From contig NZ_WRPA01000001.1 of assembly GCF_009831655.1 (NCBI RefSeq), positions 434,001-498,000 on the forward strand: 64,000 nucleotides of DNA. Direction: 5' to 3'. A program made the position numbers and the translations under genes. Under the pieces are notes generated by a model that worked only from the letters and a program-made list of their open reading frames with translations, had not been told where the DNA came from and searched no databases. Source of the DNA: Shewanella insulae (lineage in GTDB: Bacteria; Pseudomonadota; Gammaproteobacteria; Enterobacterales; Shewanellaceae). Below, piece after piece: positions 1 through 9,417 of this stretch; within the stretch, counting starts at the first letter, position 1; every line of letters starts with the position of its first letter.

Positions 1-27
1 ATTTGCGCAATAATCTCAGGAGCCACA

Positions 28-1089
28 ATGGATCAATCTTGGGTCAACCAGGCCATCGCTAAGATCGAGGCAGACTATCAACGCAGTGCAGACACCCATC
101 TGATCAAGCTGGAACTGCCCATGCTGCCCGGCATAGATATCTATCTCAAAGATGAAAGCACTCACCCCACAGGTAGTCTCAAGCATCGCCTGGCGAGATC
201 CTTGTTCCTCTACGCCTTGTGTAATGGATGGATCACCCAAGATACGCCCATTATCGAATCCTCATCCGGCAGTACCGCCGTGTCCGAGGCCTATTTTGCG
301 CGACTGCTTGGTCTACCCTTTATTGCTGTTATGCCAGCCTCTACCGCTAAGAAGAAGATCCAACAGATAGAGTTCTATGGTGGACGCTGCCACTTCGTCG
401 AACATTCGAGCCAGATCTACGCCGAATCGCAACGACTGGCCGACGAGCTATCGGGCCACTACATGGATCAGTTTACCTACGCAGAGCGAGCCACCGACTG
501 GCGCGGTAACAATAATATCGCCAACTCCATCTTCGAGCAGATGCAGCGAGAGCCACATCCCGTTCCCAGCTGGATCGTGATGAGCCCAGGCACAGGCGGC
601 ACATCGGCCACCATAGGCCGCTACATTCATTACCAGTGCGCCAAGACCAAACTCTGTGTGGTCGACCCGGAGAATTCGGTGTTCTATGACTATTATCATA
701 GCGGCGATGCCAGCATCAGCTGCGCCGGCGCCAGTCGCATCGAGGGCATAGGACGTCCCAGAGCAGAACCCTCCTTTATCCCCGGCGTTGTCGATCACAT
801 GGTTAAGATAGACGACAGCGCATCCATCGCCACCATCTATTGGTTAGAGACCCTAATAGGCCGCAAGGCAGGTCCCTCTACGGGCACTAATCTCTACGGC
901 GCCCTGCAACTGGCCAGCGAGATGCAATCAAATGGTCAAACCGGCTCCATCGTTACCCTGCTTTGCGACTCGGGCGAGCGTTATCTGGATACCTACTACG
1001 ACAGCCAGTGGGTAGATGAACATATAGGTGATATCAGCCTGTATCAGGCCAAGCTAGCGGCCTTCAATCAGACGGGACACTTGGAATAA
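28..1089 (+). CDS. PLP-dependent cysteine synthase / cysteine desulfhydrase (Cds1-like) family protein
   Basis: A 353-residue fold-type II pyridoxal-phosphate enzyme of the cysteine synthase/cystathionine beta-synthase superfamily. The Schiff-base lysine is expected at Lys52 in [15 protein letters not shown] near residue 78 is the substrate-binding loop and [12 protein letters not shown] near residue 190 the glycine-rich phosphate-binding loop. The [15 protein letters not shown] signature recalls the subgroup that includes the mycobacterial cysteine desulfhydrase Cds1, so it may degrade cysteine to sulfide rather than make it; sequence alone cannot decide. No CBS domain is present. The ATG follows a CAGGAG ribosome site. 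The gene ends before a hairpin terminator and appears monocistronic, unless it has partners left of the window. Confidence 0.85.
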   Translation: MDQSWVNQAIAKIEADYQRSADTHLIKLELPMLPGIDIYLKDESTHPTGSLKHRLARSLFLYALCNGWITQDTPIIESSSGSTAVSEAYFARLLGLPFIAVMPASTAKKKIQQIEFYGGRCHFVEHSSQIYAESQRLADELSGHYMDQFTYAERATDWRGNNNIANSIFEQMQREPHPVPSWIVMSPGTGGTSATIGRYIHYQCAKTKLCVVDPENSVFYDYYHSGDASISCAGASRIEGIGRPRAEPSFIPGVVDHMVKIDDSASIATIYWLETLIGRKAGPSTGTNLYGALQLASEMQSNGQTGSIVTLLCDSGERYLDTYYDSQWVDEHIGDISLYQAKLAAFNQTGHLE

Positions 1090-1144
1090 CGCATAGCACT
1101 GCTAATCCAAGCTTAGGGATGAATAGGCTCGACGTGAGCTAAAC

Positions 1145-1175
1145 AAAAAACGGCGCTATGGCGCCGTCTTTTTAT
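1145..1175. terminator. Bidirectional rho-independent terminator
   Basis: ACGGCGC-TATG-GCGCCGT stem-loop with a T-rich run on the right and an A-run on the left. It can end both the PLP-enzyme transcript and the convergent queE transcript. Confidence 0.8.
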
Positions 1176-1200
1176 TATCGTAACGAAAACTCTCTAGGAC

Positions 1201-1869
1201 TCAGTCGATATTAAGATATTTGTGAGTCTGAATAGAGAGACGCCAGTTACGCTCGATACAGACTTTCATCGCCAGCTCGGTGGCGCGAGGCTTCTGGCTA
1301 ATGGGTTGCAGGCAGATGGTCTTGCCCAGCGTATCTATGCCTTTCAATAGCTCATCAAGTTCCTCGATATGAGAGACCTTGGCAACCGGATGTTTGATCT
1401 CGTCTGCCCGTTCCAGTGCCTGTTCTAACACCTTATAACCGCCCTTCATGTTGATCTTGGGCGATACAGTTACCCAGGCACGGGGGTCGACTAACACATC
1501 GAAGGTACCACTGGTCTCTATCTGACACTGCAATCCCGCATCGGAAAAGGCTTGAGTCAAGGCGATGAGATCATAGATGCAGGGTTCGCCACCAGTGATC
1601 ACCACATGTTTGGCACTAAAGCCCTGCACCTTGAAGTGCATCAAGAGTTCGCGAGCGTCCAGCTCGGCCCAGCGGCCTATGGTGCCGTCCACCTGGATCA
1701 CTTGCTCGGGGGAGACGCGGTTCTCGGCTAATGTTTCCCAAGTATGCTTAGTATCACACCAGGAGCACCCGACTGGACACCCCTGCAGGCGCACGAAGAT
1801 CGCCGGGACCCCAGTGTAGACCCCTTCGCCTTGGATGGTTTCAAATACTTCATTAACCGGATACTTCAT
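1201..1869 (-). CDS. queE: 7-carboxy-7-deazaguanine synthase
   Basis: Radical-SAM enzyme that converts 6-carboxy-tetrahydropterin to 7-carboxy-7-deazaguanine, the step before QueC in queuosine biosynthesis. The cysteine triad CPVGCSWC (C-x3-C-x2-C), close to the N-terminus, binds the SAM [4Fe-4S] cluster; ITGGEP is the glycine-rich SAM motif and FETIQGEG the usual opening. I choose the ATG at 1869 (222 residues, the normal family length, opening MKYPVNEVFE) because GAGG lies 6 nt upstream of it; an in-frame ATG pair 12-15 nt further out would add five residues. It is divergent from queC, its pathway partner, across about 185 nt. Confidence 0.93.
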   Translation of the reverse strand: MKYPVNEVFETIQGEGVYTGVPAIFVRLQGCPVGCSWCDTKHTWETLAENRVSPEQVIQVDGTIGRWAELDARELLMHFKVQGFSAKHVVITGGEPCIYDLIALTQAFSDAGLQCQIETSGTFDVLVDPRAWVTVSPKINMKGGYKVLEQALERADEIKHPVAKVSHIEELDELLKGIDTLGKTICLQPISQKPRATELAMKVCIERNWRLSIQTHKYLNID

Positions 1870-1995
1870 CTTTAACCTCATCATCTTGGGGCGGCTTTTA
1901 TAGAAGATTTTGCCCCTACAAGCAAGTATAACTCCATTAATTCACCGAGGTTTCGCCAATTTATCGCCCGGACAAACCGATAGTGACAAGAAAAT

Positions 1996-2023
1996 TTGCA
2001 AGGCCATGCGGGTCAGTTAAACT
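1996..2023 (+). promoter_or_regulatory. Probable sigma-70 promoter of queC
   Basis: TTGCAA (1996-2001) and TAAACT (2018-2023) separated by 16 nt, about 30 nt upstream of the queC ATG. It rests only on the match to consensus. I saw no preQ1 riboswitch in this gap. Confidence 0.5.
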
Positions 2024-2053
2024 ATCGACAAATTTTCTATTCGGACAGACAAA

Positions 2054-2737
2054 ATGTCTAAAGCTGTTGTGGTATTTAGTGGAGGGCAGGACTCCACTAC
2101 CTGTTTAATTCAAGCCCTGAATCAATATGATGAAGTACATGCCGTCACCTTCGACTACGGCCAGCGCCACAGTGAGGAGATTGCCACCGCAGAGAAGCTC
2201 GCCAAACAGCTCAAGGTTGCCAGCCACAAAATATTGGATGTAACCGTGCTAAACGAACTGGCCATCTCTGCCCTCACCCGGGATGCCATTCCTGTGTCGA
2301 ACGAATTGATGGACAACGGCCTGCCTAACACCTTCGTGCCAGGGCGCAACATACTGTTTCTCACACTGGCCGGGATCTACGCCTATCAGTTGGGCGCCGA
2401 GAGTGTGATCACAGGGGTGTGCGAGACTGACTTCTCTGGCTATCCCGATTGTCGTGACTCCTTCATCAAGGCGATGCAGTCGGCGCTGGAACAGGGAATG
2501 GATCGAGAACTTAAGCTTGTTACCCCCTTGATGTGGCTCAACAAGGCACAGACCTGGGCACTGGCAGACAAGTACTATAGCCTGGAGTTGGTCAGAGACC
2601 AGACCCTTACCTGCTACAACGGTATCGTCGGCAGTGGCTGCGGCACCTGCCCCGCCTGCCTGCTGAGAGCCAAGGGTCTGAATGACTATCTGGATGATAA
2701 AGCAGGCGTCATGGCCGAGCTGGACGCAAAATGTTAG
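2054..2737 (+). CDS. queC: 7-cyano-7-deazaguanine (preQ0) synthase
   Basis: ATP-dependent enzyme that turns 7-carboxy-7-deazaguanine into preQ0 in the queuosine pathway. The PP-loop SGGQDSTT (residues 9-16) activates the carboxylate, and the C-terminal cysteine cluster (C-x8-C-x2-C-x2-C within [10 protein letters not shown]) binds zinc. The length of 227 residues is standard. It is divergent from queE and its last 7 nt overlap the rhombosortase start, so the two are probably co-transcribed although their roles are unrelated. Confidence 0.95.
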   Translation: MSKAVVVFSGGQDSTTCLIQALNQYDEVHAVTFDYGQRHSEEIATAEKLAKQLKVASHKILDVTVLNELAISALTRDAIPVSNELMDNGLPNTFVPGRNILFLTLAGIYAYQLGAESVITGVCETDFSGYPDCRDSFIKAMQSALEQGMDRELKLVTPLMWLNKAQTWALADKYYSLELVRDQTLTCYNGIVGSGCGTCPACLLRAKGLNDYLDDKAGVMAELDAKC

Positions 2738-3315
2738 GTCGGCTAACGTCACGCGCCACCCCCTATGGCGTGGTGCTGGGGATCAGCATACTCTGCAGTC
2801 TACTCTTTATTCTCCATCTGGATGGTACCCTTGCCTTTCGGCGCAGCGCCATTGCTCATGGGGAATGGTGGCGCCTTGTCAGTGGTAATCTGCTTCACAC
2901 CAACCATTGGCACCTGCTAATGAACCTGGCCGGACTCTGGGTGATCAGTTTTCTGCACGAGAACCATTACCGAGCCGGAAATTTCAGCCTGCTGTTTGTC
3001 ATCCTCTGCCTGCTTCAAGGGCTGGGACTCTACTGGTTCTTCCCCACCTTAGGCGGATATGTCGGCCTCAGCGGCATGCTGCATGGCCTGTTTGCCTACG
3101 GGGCCCTAAAGGATATCCAGATCAAGGTCCGCTCCGGCTACCTGCTATTTGGCGGTGTCTGTTTTAAGGTGGGCTATGAGCAGTATTACGGCGCCACGGA
3201 TCAGATCACTAAGTTGATCGATGCCAGGGTTGCCACCGAGGCACATCTGGTAGGCGTGATCAGCGGCGTGTTGGTCTTTCTGCTCTACCGCCTCATCAGG
3301 CGCCTGGCTCGCTAA
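2731..3315 (+). CDS. rrtA: Rhombosortase (rhomboid-family intramembrane serine protease)
   Basis: A 194-residue polytopic protein of the rhombosortase branch of the rhomboid family, which processes exported proteins carrying a C-terminal GlyGly-CTERM sorting signal at the inner membrane. The catalytic serine is expected in GLSGMLHG near residue 113 and the catalytic histidine in EAHLVG near residue 170; about six hydrophobic segments are visible, and [15 protein letters not shown] is the typical rhomboid TM2 motif. It starts inside the 3' end of queC (7-nt overlap). No GlyGly-CTERM substrate is evident in this window, so the substrates must be elsewhere. Confidence 0.85.
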   Translation: MLGRLTSRATPYGVVLGISILCSLLFILHLDGTLAFRRSAIAHGEWWRLVSGNLLHTNHWHLLMNLAGLWVISFLHENHYRAGNFSLLFVILCLLQGLGLYWFFPTLGGYVGLSGMLHGLFAYGALKDIQIKVRSGYLLFGGVCFKVGYEQYYGATDQITKLIDARVATEAHLVGVISGVLVFLLYRLIRRLAR

Positions 3316-3386
3316 TAAACCAGCTCTGATGACCAAGCGCTTATGACCTGGTTAACGGCATTGTTTGAATGATTGCCACGGAATGC

Positions 3387-3424
3387 GTAAAAAAAGGGCT
3401 CACCTAGGTGAGCCCTTTCTTTTT
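3387..3424. terminator. Bidirectional terminator between rrtA and uvrB
   Basis: Perfect palindrome AAGGGCTCAC-CTAG-GTGAGCCCTT, A-rich on the left and followed by TTCTTTTT on the right. It can terminate both convergent transcripts. Confidence 0.85.
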
Positions 3425-3448
3425 AAGTCGCTTAAGCACGATTAGACC

Positions 3449-5467
3449 CTAAGCCTTGATCAGCGCCTCTCGTAGTGCCAGCACCTCATCACGCAGTGCG
3501 GCAGCCTGTTCGAACTCCAGGTCCCTGGCGTGTTGATGCATGCGCTTCTCTAATTCGTCGATCTGATGGCTGAGGCTGGTTGCATCTTGCTTGGCATAAG
3601 TCGTTCTGGACTCGGCTACCTTCTGATATTTCGGCAACACCTTGGCCGTGTGCTCGTTCTGCTCACCCAGATCCATCACATCGGCAATCTTCTTCGACAC
3701 CCCCTTTGGAGTGATGCCGTTAGCCAGGTTAAACTCATGCTGTTTCTCTCTGCGCCTCTCAGTTTCACCTATCGCCTTGGCCATCGACTTAGTCACAGTA
3801 TCGGCGTAGAGGATCACCTTGCCATTCACGTTACGGGCCGCTCGGCCTATGGTCTGAATAAGCGAGCGTTCGGAGCGCAGGAAACCTTCCTTATCGGCAT
3901 CCAAGATACACACCAGCGACACCTCAGGCATATCTAACCCCTCTCTGAGCAGGTTGATGCCGATCAGCACGTCAAATACCCCGAGGCGCAAGTCGCGAAT
4001 GATCTCCACCCGCTCGACCGTTTCGATATCCGAGTGTAGATATCGCACCTTCACCCCATGTTCGTCCAGGTATTCGGTGAGATCCTCCGCCATACGTTTG
4101 GTCAAAGTCGTCACCAACACTCTCTCATTCACGGCCACACGTTTATTAGCCTCAGACAGAAGATCATCCACCTGAATCGCCACAGGGCGCACCTCGATCT
4201 CTGGATCAAGCAGCCCGGTTGGACGCACCACCTGCTCGGCAATCTCGCCATCACTCTTGTCCAACTCATACTGGGCCGGTGTCGCCGACACGAAGATGGT
4301 CTGTGGCATCAAGGACTCGAACTCTTCGAACTTGAGCGGACGGTTGTCCAGCGCCGAGGGCAGACGGAAGCCGTACTCCACCAGATTCATCTTGCGTGAC
4401 CGGTCTCCCTTATACATGGCCCCAATTTGAGGCACTGTCACATGGGACTCATCGAGGATCAGTAGGCCATCTGCGGGCAGATAATCCAGCAGGGTCGGCG
4501 GCCCCTCTCCCGGGCGTCTACCTGAGAGGTAGCGGGAGTAGTTCTCGATGCCGGAGCAATAACCCAGCTCTGTCATCATCTCGATATCATATTGCACCCG
4601 CTCGGAGATGCGCTGGGCCTCGATCAGCTTATTATTGTCCAGCAGATACTGTCTGCGCTCCCTCAGTTCCTCTTTGATATCTTCTGTGGCCGCTAGGATC
4701 TTCTCCCTGGGAGTCACATAGTGGGTCTTAGGATAGACGGTAGTTCGCGCGATACGCTGCAGAATGTGGCCGGTTAAGGGGTCGAACAGGCTGAGGCGGT
4801 CGATCTCATCGTCGAACAGCTCGACGCGGATCGCCTGCTTGTCAGATTCGGCGGGGAAGATATCGATCACCTCGCCGCGCACCCTGAAGGTACCGCGTTC
4901 GAGCTCAATATCGTTACGGGTATATTGTAGCTCGCTCAAACGCTGCAGTATCTCCCTCTGCCCCATGAAGTCCCCTTGACGAAGATGCAGCAACATCTTC
5001 ATGTAGGACTCTGGGTCACCCAGACCATAGATGGCCGAAACCGAGGCGATTAACACTACATCACGGCGCTCTAGCAACGCCTTGGTGGCCGAGAGGCGCA
5101 TCTGTTCGATATGAGCGTTTACCGAGGCATCCTTCTCGATAAAGGTGTTTGTCGAAGGCACATAAGCTTCGGGCTGATAGTAATCATAATAAGAGACGAA
5201 ATACTCCACGGCGTTATGAGGGAAAAACTCCTTCATCTCGCCGTAGAGCTGGGCCGCTAGTGTCTTATTAGGCGCCATGATGATGGTAGGGCGCTGCATC
5301 TTTTTAATAACGTTGGCGATGGTAAAGGTCTTACCGGATCCCGTTACCCCAAGTAGGGTCTGACTCGCAAGGCCCGCATCCAGGCCATCGACGAGTTGCT
5401 TTATCGCCCCGGGCTGGTCACCGGCGGGCTTATACTGCGAGACGAGATCGAATGCTGATTCACTCAA
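3449..5467 (-). CDS. uvrB: Excinuclease ABC subunit B
   Basis: Damage-recognition helicase subunit of UvrABC nucleotide excision repair, 672 residues, the usual length. The Walker A motif GVTGSGKTF lies near residue 40, a DESH helicase motif is present, and a C-terminal UVR domain ([15 protein letters not shown]) contacts UvrC. The start is a TTG, supported by AAGGAG 7 nt upstream and by no ATG in a better position; the N-terminus then aligns with the family opening [17 protein letters not shown]. In E. coli uvrB is SOS-induced, but I found no CTGT-N8-ACAG LexA site in the 100 nt upstream. Confidence 0.97.
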   Translation of the reverse strand: MSESAFDLVSQYKPAGDQPGAIKQLVDGLDAGLASQTLLGVTGSGKTFTIANVIKKMQRPTIIMAPNKTLAAQLYGEMKEFFPHNAVEYFVSYYDYYQPEAYVPSTNTFIEKDASVNAHIEQMRLSATKALLERRDVVLIASVSAIYGLGDPESYMKMLLHLRQGDFMGQREILQRLSELQYTRNDIELERGTFRVRGEVIDIFPAESDKQAIRVELFDDEIDRLSLFDPLTGHILQRIARTTVYPKTHYVTPREKILAATEDIKEELRERRQYLLDNNKLIEAQRISERVQYDIEMMTELGYCSGIENYSRYLSGRRPGEGPPTLLDYLPADGLLILDESHVTVPQIGAMYKGDRSRKMNLVEYGFRLPSALDNRPLKFEEFESLMPQTIFVSATPAQYELDKSDGEIAEQVVRPTGLLDPEIEVRPVAIQVDDLLSEANKRVAVNERVLVTTLTKRMAEDLTEYLDEHGVKVRYLHSDIETVERVEIIRDLRLGVFDVLIGINLLREGLDMPEVSLVCILDADKEGFLRSERSLIQTIGRAARNVNGKVILYADTVTKSMAKAIGETERRREKQHEFNLANGITPKGVSKKIADVMDLGEQNEHTAKVLPKYQKVAESRTTYAKQDATSLSHQIDELEKRMHQHARDLEFEQAAALRDEVLALREALIKA

Positions 5468-6146
5468 TGGTGCACTCCTTTATAGCTGTGCACCTATCTT
5501 AAAGTACCCACAGCTATTAGCCAATTGGGATAAGCCTTTTTCTCCCCCCTGAGACTTCACCTAAATACCCCATAAATGTCATCAGGCTGTAATGTAAGTT
5601 TGATACATAAGACAAAATAGCTCTCATGCTCAAAAAACAGGCTAAAACTCACGTCTGTAGCCAATTTAATACACAAGTAAAGGGCTAAATCCGATTACAT
5701 ATCTGTAACGTCGATGCGATTCTTAGCAAAAGAGACTTGATTTTTATAAGTGTCTGATATTCGGTAGCAATATTATGATGCGCTAATTCTTGTCATTTTA
5801 AGCTCAACCCGCAAGCCAGCTGCGTTTGACCGGGGGTTTTGTGGCTAACCCACAGGCTTATCCACAGATTTAGTGGATAACTCCCGCAACCTCAGGATAA
5901 TCGCGGCTTTAGCCCCTTTTAGGAGAATCCCCTCTTTCGCGACAAGAGATGAAATTTTACTACATTTGAAATGCTTCCTCGGCTGCGCGCAACCCATGAC
6001 TGTCACATTCATCGGTATAAATCCCTAATTGCCGATAATTTTCAGCCAGATATGACCGTTAAAGCAGCAAAATGCACACTTAGCGATCACTGTGCACATT
6101 AGATGAGCACTTAACAGCATAATTACACTTTTTTTGCTAAGTCGAG
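5468..6146. other. Long intergenic region between uvrB and the tRNA-Asn array
   Basis: About 680 nt with no credible protein gene on either strand. Near uvrB there is an AGCTGTG/CACAGCT inverted repeat (5484-5490 and 5509-5515) that could lie in the uvrB leader. In the middle is a pair of DnaA-box-like 9-mers in inverted orientation (listed separately), and at 6073-6096 a TGCACA/TGTGCA inverted repeat. It could hold a small RNA or regulatory sites; nothing in the sequence settles this. Confidence 0.5.
5858..5880. repeat. Inverted pair of DnaA-box-like sequences
   Basis: TTATCCAC, 7 nt, GTGGATAA: a perfect 8-bp inverted repeat. The left arm extends to TTATCCACA, the consensus DnaA box; the right arm read on the minus strand is TTATCCACT. 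Either DnaA binding or an RNA/DNA hairpin is possible. Confidence 0.45.
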
Positions 6147-6182
6147 TTGACTCATGTGTAAGAGCGATTTAATATGCGCTCC
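6147..6182 (+). promoter_or_regulatory. Strong promoter of the tRNA-Asn array
   Basis: TTGACT (6147-6152), a 17-nt spacer and TAATAT (6170-6175), followed by the GC-rich discriminator GCGCTCC. A near-consensus core with a GC-rich discriminator is typical of stringently controlled stable-RNA promoters. The first tRNA begins about 30 nt downstream. Confidence 0.8.
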
Positions 6183-6210
6183 GTCTTCAACGACGAGTCG
6201 CTTACACGAT

Positions 6211-6286
6211 TCCCCAGTAGTTCAGTCGGTAGAACGGCGGACTGTTAATCCGTATGTCACTGGTTCAAGTCCAGTCTGGGGAGCCA
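6211..6286 (+). tRNA. tRNA-Asn (GTT), copy 1
   Basis: 76-nt cloverleaf with encoded CCA and anticodon GTT in the loop CTGTTAA. The acceptor stem TCCCCAG/CTGGGGA is fully paired. This is the only copy of the five with A at position 6, which pairs with T67. The T-loop is TTCAAGT. Confidence 0.97.
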
Positions 6287-6328
6287 AAGCGTCGAAGCGC
6301 TAGAAGATGAGTTAGCTATAAATGATGT

Positions 6329-6404
6329 TCCCCTGTAGTTCAGTTGGTAGAACGGCGGACTGTTAATCCGTATGTCACTGGTTCGAGTCCAGTCTGGGGA
6401 GCCA
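6329..6404 (+). tRNA. tRNA-Asn (GTT), copy 2
   Basis: 76 nt, encoded CCA, anticodon GTT. It differs from copy 1 at position 6 (T instead of A), giving a T6-T67 mismatch in the acceptor stem, and in the D-loop (TTGG) and T-loop (TTCGAGT). Confidence 0.97.
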
Positions 6405-6433
6405 ATTATAGTTAACATTATATAAGTATCGAT

Positions 6434-6509
6434 TCCCCTGTAGTTCAGTTGGTAGAACGGCGGACTGTTAATCCGTATGTCACTGGTTCGAGTCCAGTCT
6501 GGGGAGCCA
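6434..6509 (+). tRNA. tRNA-Asn (GTT), copy 3
   Basis: Identical to copy 2 by eye, including the T6-T67 acceptor mismatch. The spacer from copy 2 is 29 nt. Confidence 0.97.
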
Positions 6510-6533
6510 CTTATACAATAGCGAAGTTTCTAC

Positions 6534-6609
6534 TCCCCTGTAGTTCAGTCGGTAGAACGGCGGACTGTTAATCCGTATGTCACTGGTTCAAGTCCAGTCT
6601 GGGGAGCCA
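6534..6609 (+). tRNA. tRNA-Asn (GTT), copy 4
   Basis: It combines the T6 acceptor variant of copies 2, 3 and 5 with the D-loop (TCGG) and T-loop (TTCAAGT) of copy 1, a mosaic suggesting recombination or gene conversion inside the array. Confidence 0.97.
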
Positions 6610-6635
6610 CTTCACTATTTTATTTCTCTTACGAT

Positions 6636-6711
6636 TCCCCTGTAGTTCAGTTGGTAGAACGGCGGACTGTTAATCCGTATGTCACTGGTTCGAGTCCAGT
6701 CTGGGGAGCCA
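6636..6711 (+). tRNA. tRNA-Asn (GTT), copy 5
   Basis: Same sequence as copies 2 and 3. It is the last copy; no convincing intrinsic terminator follows within the 110 nt before the next gene. Confidence 0.97.
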
Positions 6712-6824
6712 CCTTATCGTTACACCCTCTTCTATCCCCCTAAAAATCCATCTGCCATAAAGCGTTAGACTATCCGTTTCAAATTTAGCTAGAATGGGAA
6801 GTCGATCAATTTAGGTTACTTTTT

Positions 6825-8753
6825 ATGGGCGTTGGTAAATCAATTCATCTATTGCTGTTAACGGCTTGTCTTGCCTTGACGGCGCTGGCATATCTTGACC
6901 AGAAACAGGAAACCGCCGCGTTAGCCGACTTACAGTTAAAAGAGTATCAATCCGATCCCCTATGGCAGCAGCCCTTACCCCAAGAGGGCAAAGCACTCTT
7001 TAACACCCTAAGTAAAAAGTATGAGTTTCAGTTCTTTCAATATATTCATCAGCTAGATGGCAGCCTTAATTACACCCAAGGCCAATTGATCGCCCAAGAT
7101 ACAGATCTCGCGACAGTGCTTTTCCATCAAGCCAGAGAAAACACTCGCCCCTTAGCCCAGGGGCGTTTACAGGTCAAATTAACCAGCAGCACCCTGGCCA
7201 CCGATGCCTTAAACCATTTTCTATTTCTCCTCTATTGGATTCTTGGCGGTTATCTGACTCTGACTGTGCTGTTTAGCCTGTTGATGGCAAGGCAGAAGCG
7301 AGCCATCGGCTATGCCGTCGATGCGCTAGATTCCCTCGCAGAGCTTAAGTTTGATGCCATCGCGCTGTCGCGTTTTCGAGGGGAACTAAAACCCTTAGGC
7401 AAGGCTATCGAACACTGTCGCAATGGCCTGCACGATAAGTTCAATCAGATGCAGCAACATAACGAGAAACTGAATCGTGAGGCCTACCAAGATCCAGTGA
7501 CCCTGTTTGGCACCCGACCGAAATTTACCGAGAAGCTCGATGCCATCGCCAAGCCAGGCAAGTCTCGTATAGGCCTCATGGCGATGATTAAGGCGACAGA
7601 GCTGGGGCATGTCAATCAGACTCAGGGAAGAGCGGCCGGTGACGATTACCTTGCCAGCGTCGCCACCTGCATCCGCAAGGCCCTTCAGGGGATACCCAAC
7701 ATAGAGGCGTTTCGGATAAGTAGTGCCGATTTCGCCGTTTTTATACCGGATCTGGTACTAAAAGATGCCCAACAGCCGCTAGAAAAGTTAAAAGCCCAAT
7801 TCGATGAATACCAGCAAGGCAGCGATCTCGAATCCGTCGCCTATATCGGCATGGTACCCTATGAGCAAGGCGGCGATGCCTTATCCTTGGTCTACATAGC
7901 CGACGCCGCCGTCAGCATCGCCCAGACACTTGGGCCCAACAGCTTTCATGTACAGGAGAAACTCAGCGATGATGAACTGGTTGGCGACTCCCACTGGAAG
8001 TTAGCTATCGAAGATGTCATCAAGCGCCGAGCCATCAAGTTTCACGCCCAGGATATTCAACCCTGCCGCGGCGCCGACAACGTCTATCGTGAGATGCTGT
8101 CGCGCTTCTATAGCAGTGAGGGCAAGTTTCTACCCACGGGTACAGTAATTGCCATGGCCGAGCGACACGGTCTGAGTGTCGAGCTAGACAAGATCATCAT
8201 ATTGAGTACCCTGCGCCTGCTGCTCGATACCCCAACCTTCACGGGTGCCTTAGGGATCAATATCAGCACGGCCTCGGTCAACCAACCCACCTTTACCGCC
8301 TGGCTAAAGGATATCTTCGCGCGCCAACGGCAGATCGCCTCTCGCCTGATCTTAGAGGTCAATGAGGCCGGCATGCAGGCCAACATCCGCCAAGCCCACA
8401 AGTTTGTGCGGGACATGCACAGCGTCGGCGCGCGGGTGGCGGTAGAACACTTCGGCATGGGCTTTACCTCATTCAGGTTCTTCAAGGAAGTCAGGCCGGA
8501 CTTTATTAAACTCGATGGCAGCTATTCTCAAGGGATAGACACAGATGCCAACAACCGTTTCTTTGTGAAGATGATCGTCGATGTCGCTCGTAAGCAGTCG
8601 GTAAGGGTGATCGCTTCCAGTATCGAGCGTCAGGAAGAGAAGTTTGCCCTGGAGCAACTTTTGGTCGATGGGCTTCAAGGATATTACATCGCTAAGCCTA
8701 AACCATTCACCGTAAAGGATGAACAATCTGCGCGCAGTCAGACGGCGGGATAA
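6825..8753 (+). CDS. Membrane protein with degenerate GGDEF and EAL domains (CsrD/LapD-like)
   Basis: A 642-residue inner-membrane protein. TM1 is at about 6-23, a periplasmic region of about 105 residues follows, and TM2 is at about 130-153. Then come a short HAMP-like linker, a GGDEF-type domain (about 215-375) and an EAL-type domain (about 390-630). The diguanylate cyclase signature is replaced by SSADF (299-303) and the EAL signature by EML (423-425). The usual DDFGTG becomes VEHFGMG. Both active sites therefore look lost, suggesting a c-di-GMP or RNA-turnover adaptor like CsrD (HRSDF/ELM in E. coli) or LapD. It is upstream of rsxA by about 80 nt; a functional link is not shown. Confidence 0.8.
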   Translation: MGVGKSIHLLLLTACLALTALAYLDQKQETAALADLQLKEYQSDPLWQQPLPQEGKALFNTLSKKYEFQFFQYIHQLDGSLNYTQGQLIAQDTDLATVLFHQARENTRPLAQGRLQVKLTSSTLATDALNHFLFLLYWILGGYLTLTVLFSLLMARQKRAIGYAVDALDSLAELKFDAIALSRFRGELKPLGKAIEHCRNGLHDKFNQMQQHNEKLNREAYQDPVTLFGTRPKFTEKLDAIAKPGKSRIGLMAMIKATELGHVNQTQGRAAGDDYLASVATCIRKALQGIPNIEAFRISSADFAVFIPDLVLKDAQQPLEKLKAQFDEYQQGSDLESVAYIGMVPYEQGGDALSLVYIADAAVSIAQTLGPNSFHVQEKLSDDELVGDSHWKLAIEDVIKRRAIKFHAQDIQPCRGADNVYREMLSRFYSSEGKFLPTGTVIAMAERHGLSVELDKIIILSTLRLLLDTPTFTGALGINISTASVNQPTFTAWLKDIFARQRQIASRLILEVNEAGMQANIRQAHKFVRDMHSVGARVAVEHFGMGFTSFRFFKEVRPDFIKLDGSYSQGIDTDANNRFFVKMIVDVARKQSVRVIASSIERQEEKFALEQLLVDGLQGYYIAKPKPFTVKDEQSARSQTAG

Positions 8754-8836
8754 ATAATCCCTTCATTCTTTGTGTTGTTTATCCTGGCCGAAAGGCCGAT
8801 AATAGCCCGTAAATTAGATATAGATAACCCATTGAG

Positions 8837-9415
8837 ATGAGCGAATATCTCCTCCTATTGGTCGGCACTGTGCTGGTCAACAATTTTGTATTAGTTAAAT
8901 TTCTCGGCCTCTGCCCCTTCATGGGCGTCTCGAGCAAGTTGGAATCAGCCATCGGCATGTCGATGGCGACCACCTTCGTGCTCACCCTTGCCTCCATCTT
9001 AAGCTATCTGGTTGACACCTATCTGCTCACCCCATTCGATCTCAGCTATCTGCGTACCATGGCCTTTATCTTAGTTATCGCCGTCGTGGTGCAATTTACC
9101 GAGATGCTGGTACAGAAAACCAGCGCCGCCCTACACAGAGCCCTGGGTATCTATCTGCCGCTGATCACCACCAACTGCGCCGTACTGGGTGTTGCCCTGC
9201 TCAACGTCAATGAGAAGCATGACTTTATCGAGTCGGCCATCTATGGTTTCGGTGCGGCAGCTGGCTTCTCTATCGTCTTGATCCTCTTCTCAGCCATGCG
9301 TGAGCGTCTCGCCGCCGCCGACGTGCCTGCTCCCTTCAAGGGCGGCGCCATCGCGATGATCACCGCAGGTCTGATGTCTCTGGCCTTCATGGGCTTCACA
9401 GGTTTGGTTAATTAA
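8837..9415 (+). CDS. rsxA: Rsx/Rnf electron transport complex subunit A
   Basis: A 192-residue six-TM subunit of the ion-translocating ferredoxin:NAD oxidoreductase (Rnf), called Rsx in enterics, where it helps keep SoxR reduced. The conserved cysteines in [10 protein letters not shown] and [10 protein letters not shown] are those thought to ligate an intramembrane Fe-S centre shared with RsxE. It is the first gene of a tight operon rsxA-B-C-D-G-E-nth; rsxB begins 2 nt after its stop. Confidence 0.96.
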   Translation: MSEYLLLLVGTVLVNNFVLVKFLGLCPFMGVSSKLESAIGMSMATTFVLTLASILSYLVDTYLLTPFDLSYLRTMAFILVIAVVVQFTEMLVQKTSAALHRALGIYLPLITTNCAVLGVALLNVNEKHDFIESAIYGFGAAAGFSIVLILFSAMRERLAAADVPAPFKGGAIAMITAGLMSLAFMGFTGLVN

Positions 9416-9417
9416 GC

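Noticed and set aside
5484..5515. AGCTGTG/CACAGCT inverted repeat before uvrB as a LexA box
   Set aside because: The half-sites are 18 nt apart; LexA boxes of this group are CTGT-N8-ACAG.
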